DNA of 64,000 bases from Flagellimonas hymeniacidonis (GTDB lineage Bacteria > Bacteroidota > Bacteroidia > Flavobacteriales > Flavobacteriaceae). This document shows, piece by piece, positions 61,910-64,000 of this stretch. The notes under the pieces are model-generated. The model did no database searches. It had not been told where the DNA came from and was given only the letters and a program-made list of their open reading frames with translations. The stretch spans positions 763,349-827,348 of the forward strand of contig NZ_VRUR01000001.1 of the NCBI RefSeq assembly GCF_008040165.1, given 5' to 3'. The position numbers were made by a program, and so were the translations under genes. Position 1 is the stretch's first letter, and the number at the start of each line of letters is the position of its first letter.

Positions 61910-62116
61910 CTATTTTTTCTGTTTAAAACTATTCATTCTAAAAATTGCATATAAAGGACAAAAGCTCACAAAACTTGTCAAAACAAATATTCCAGCCAAA
62001 GCCATCAATACATAAGCCAATGTTCCTTCAACTACATTAAAGTAGTACAACGCAACCACTATGGCAGCAATGAACAATCTTAATACACGGTCCAGGCCGC
62101 TCATATTCTTTTTCAT
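61910..62116 (-). CDS. DUF2892 inner-membrane protein
   Basis: The 68-residue protein has two helices separated by a short loop and the hallmark FCPLYAIF near the end (Cys-Pro-Leu-Tyr), as in the membrane tail of the rhodanese YgaP. DUF2892 proteins accompany rhodaneses and sulfur transporters. It is divergent from the sterol-desaturase-family gene, starts sharing the 22-base gap between them. Function unknown. Confidence 0.88.
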   Translation of the reverse strand: MKKNMSGLDRVLRLFIAAIVVALYYFNVVEGTLAYVLMALAGIFVLTSFVSFCPLYAIFRMNSFKQKK

Positions 62117-62138
62117 ACTATTTTATTTAAAGTTTTTT

Positions 62139-63140
62139 ATGAAGAAAACCTATTCAAAACTACCACACATACGAAACCCACACAGTAACCTGGGTTACAT
62201 TGGCGTATTCAATTTTATGCTACTTTTAATTTTAGGATATTTGTTATGGGTCAATAACGATTTTATGCAGGACTATTTTGAAGCTTTCACCAATGGTTTT
62301 TTAGGAACTACCCAATGGACTTGGAAATCTATCTTGTTTGAAGTGCCCTGGTATACCAATTATTTTTGGGGGTTGATTGTTATCTCGCTCCTTGTTTGGG
62401 GGTTGGAAATTCTCTTTCCATGGCGGAAAGAGCAAGCTATCTTTAGAAAAGATTTTTGGCTGGATGGTTTCTATATGTTTTTCAATTTCTTCATCTTCGC
62501 CATTGTTATCAGTGGTGTTTATAAAGTATTGGAGCTTCTATTGGGCAATATTGGGGTCACTGCCAAAAGCCTTGCTATTATCGATTTTTCTAATTGGCCT
62601 ACTTGGTCCCAGTTACTTGTCTTTTTCATCTTGTTGGACTTTGTACAATGGTTTACTCATGTATTGCTCCATAAATTTTCTGTTTTATGGCAATTTCATC
62701 AAGTGCACCATAGTGTAAAAGAAATGGGCTTTGCCGCTCATTTGCGTTACCATTGGATGGAAAACATTTTTTACAAGCCCCTTAAAACTTTTGGAGTTAT
62801 GATTTTGGGAGGGTTTGAGCCAGAACAAGCTTATATTGTCCATTTTGCTGCCATAGCCATAGGCCATTTAAACCATGCCAATATTAAACTTACGTATGGT
62901 CCGTTAAAGTATATTTTTAACAACCCGGTAATGCATTTGTATCATCATTCTTATGTGCTTCCAAAAGGAAAATTTGGCGTTAATTTTGGAATTAGTCTAA
63001 GTCTTTGGGATTATATATTTGGCACCCATTACATTCCCGAAAGTGGAGGAAAAATCAAATTAGGGTATCCAGGTGATGAAGCTTTGCCCAAAAGCTTTTG
63101 GGGGCAATTAGTATATGGTTTTAAAAAACCAAAGCGGTGA
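62139..63140 (+). CDS. Sterol-desaturase/fatty-acid-hydroxylase family membrane protein
   Basis: The ATG at 62139 gives 333 residues; an upstream frame would overlap DUF2892. About five membrane helices surround the histidine clusters of the di-iron site: HVLLHKF, HQVHHS, HFAAIAIGHLNHAN and HLYHHS. The family hydroxylates or desaturates lipids at the membrane. The substrate is unknown; carotenoid or fatty-acid hydroxylation is typical in flavobacteria. It is on the opposite strand from its sulfur-related neighbours. Confidence 0.9.
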   Translation: MKKTYSKLPHIRNPHSNLGYIGVFNFMLLLILGYLLWVNNDFMQDYFEAFTNGFLGTTQWTWKSILFEVPWYTNYFWGLIVISLLVWGLEILFPWRKEQAIFRKDFWLDGFYMFFNFFIFAIVISGVYKVLELLLGNIGVTAKSLAIIDFSNWPTWSQLLVFFILLDFVQWFTHVLLHKFSVLWQFHQVHHSVKEMGFAAHLRYHWMENIFYKPLKTFGVMILGGFEPEQAYIVHFAAIAIGHLNHANIKLTYGPLKYIFNNPVMHLYHHSYVLPKGKFGVNFGISLSLWDYIFGTHYIPESGGKIKLGYPGDEALPKSFWGQLVYGFKKPKR

Positions 63141-63162
63141 TCACTAACTTAAGAAAGTGCCC

Positions 63163-63435
63163 TTAATTACTTCTGAATCTCCCATTGGCACAACTCACAA
63201 ACGATTTTGCTTTTTGTAATATGCCGTTCTCATCTTCAGTGGCTGGATAGCCCAAGGCCTTTAATTTATCTTTGGCAACAGCAATATCATTACCGGTCAG
63301 ATGCTCAAAACTGACTGATGATGTTTCTTCCTCAATGGTTATGTCTTTAATCCCATTTAGCTCAGATAACTTATTTACAATTGTCTTAGCGCAGCCACCG
63401 CATTTTAGATTTTGAATTTGAATTGTTGTTCTCAT
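63163..63435 (-). CDS. HMA-domain heavy-metal-binding protein
   Basis: The 90-residue protein has a ferredoxin-like HMA fold with the metal motif LKCGGCAKTIV (CxxC), as in copper chaperones, and a C-terminal extension with one more Cys (FVSCANGR). It lies downstream of a rhodanese gene on the same strand, 22 bases apart. It may deliver Cu(I) or buffer soft metals or persulfide. No P-type ATPase is nearby. Confidence 0.88.
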   Translation of the reverse strand: MRTTIQIQNLKCGGCAKTIVNKLSELNGIKDITIEEETSSVSFEHLTGNDIAVAKDKLKALGYPATEDENGILQKAKSFVSCANGRFRSN

Positions 63436-63457
63436 TACAAATTATTTGTTGAATTCA

Positions 63458-63805
63458 CTACTTCCACATGTTATACCCTCCACGCAAATCATATATACAA
63501 TCAAATCCAAAGGCTATTAGTTTTCTTGCAGCTTTTTGACTTCTATTTCCAGATTGACAGTACAAGTACAAAGGTTTATCCTTGTCCATTTTGGAGCAGG
63601 CTGCTTTAAAGGTAGATTGCTGAAAATAGTCGATGTTTCGAGCGCCTTTTATATGCCCAGATTTGAACTCCCTTGAAGTTCTTACATCCACCAATTGCAC
63701 ATGGTTATTAGCGATGGCATTTTTAAAATCTTCTGTATTCAACACCTTTATGGCATCTGATTTTATAGGACCCTTGAATAAAAAATTTAAGATTGACATA
63801 TTCAT
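63458..63805 (-). CDS. Single-domain rhodanese
   Basis: The 115-residue protein has the rhodanese pattern QLVDVRTSREFKSGHIKGARNI and the active-site loop CQSGNRSQKAA (CX5R-like, Cys ~85), with GGYNMWK at the end. It transfers sulfane sulfur to thiols or cyanide. It is cytoplasmic: no signal peptide is seen. It follows another rhodanese gene (incomplete at the window edge) by 70 bases and precedes the HMA gene, forming a sulfur operon. Confidence 0.92.
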   Translation of the reverse strand: MNMSILNFLFKGPIKSDAIKVLNTEDFKNAIANNHVQLVDVRTSREFKSGHIKGARNIDYFQQSTFKAACSKMDKDKPLYLYCQSGNRSQKAARKLIAFGFDCIYDLRGGYNMWK

Positions 63806-63875
63806 GTTTTTAAGGCTCCTTAAAAGTAAACATCATGAATACGGTGGTCAGTAACGGGAGTTACATAACTATAAA

Positions 63876-64000
63876 CTATTCCGAAGCACTCCAGTCTTGA
63901 TATCCGCCCGTGTAATCATAAATCTTCTTGAATCCTCTGCTCTTTAGCAACAGTGCAGCATTGTTACTTCGTGTTCCTCTTCTACAATATAAATAGACCG
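63876..64000 (-). CDS. Rhodanese-like protein (5' end beyond window)
   Basis: The last 41 codons read VYLYCRRGTRSNNAALLLKSRGF... GGYQDW, the C-terminal half of a rhodanese with active-site CRRGTRS. The stop codon is TAG at 63876. The gene starts beyond position 64000. It is the upstream member of the rhodanese-rhodanese-HMA series. Confidence 0.85.
   Translation of the reverse strand, partial: VYLYCRRGTRSNNAALLLKSRGFKKIYDYTGGYQDWSASE

Overview
The window looks like chromosomal DNA of a marine-type member of the Flavobacteriaceae (Bacteroidota). The evidence is low G+C, TAnnTTTG-type -7 promoter boxes, weak Shine-Dalgarno signals, frequent TTG starts, a C-terminal tail of type IX secretion (T9SS) type on a Tat protein, two carboxypeptidase-D-regulatory-domain proteins, a CRTAC1/ASPIC protein, a split YeeE/DUF6691 transporter and DUF6428. 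I saw no prophage, transposase, CRISPR array, rRNA or integrase. Almost everything reads as resident chromosome with small accessory insertions.

Layout. 1-1200: tail of a DUF1801 gene, a VOC protein, and a TM2 protein with an LEA-like head. 1237-3043: arsenic cluster (arsR, DUF6428, arsN-type acetyltransferase, arsC) with no efflux pump beside it. 3062-9270: housekeeping genes for OlsF/GlsF-like lipid acyltransferase, aspartate kinase, a GNAT, fructose-bisphosphatase and a TerB-like protein. 9366-15893: DNA-repair block of Lhr-type helicase, PdeM phosphoesterase and Mfd. 15944-17269: an AT-rich lone gene carrying a PD-(D/E)XK nuclease signature, the best candidate here for an undescribed defence or DNA-processing gene. 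17272-23626: mostly envelope and unknown proteins, Dph6-like ligase, beta-lactamase-fold hydrolase, an ACT-domain protein and YraN. 23796-27029: secreted DUF1800/DUF1501 pair. 27116-34270: MetG, Tex, histone-deacetylase-like hydrolase, PAP2, ferritin and two small proteins.

34276-36540: ssb with an unusually structured flank, small ORFs and an apparently truncated TPR gene. 36542-40682: a molybdenum hydroxylase operon with a CRTAC1-like beta-propeller gene between the two enzyme subunits, preceded by a LytTR regulator. 42407-44870: a split Ada-type alkylation-response operon. 46834-48287: a TetR/SDR pair with three matching GGAA-N6-TTCC operators. 48364-59469: BNR-repeat protein, pentapeptide and zinc-ribbon proteins, CBS protein, M28 peptidase, epimerases and small secreted proteins. 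59494-60495: moaE-moaC and tRNA-Arg(CCT). 60546-64000: a sulfur-handling cluster (split YeeE transporter, DUF2892, HMA and rhodanese proteins) with a sterol-desaturase-family gene embedded.

Functionally, the MoaC/MoaE pair can supply cofactor to the Mo hydroxylase. The Lhr/PdeM, Mfd, Ada and Ssb genes form a genome-maintenance theme, and the two ends of the window deal with arsenic and reduced sulfur.
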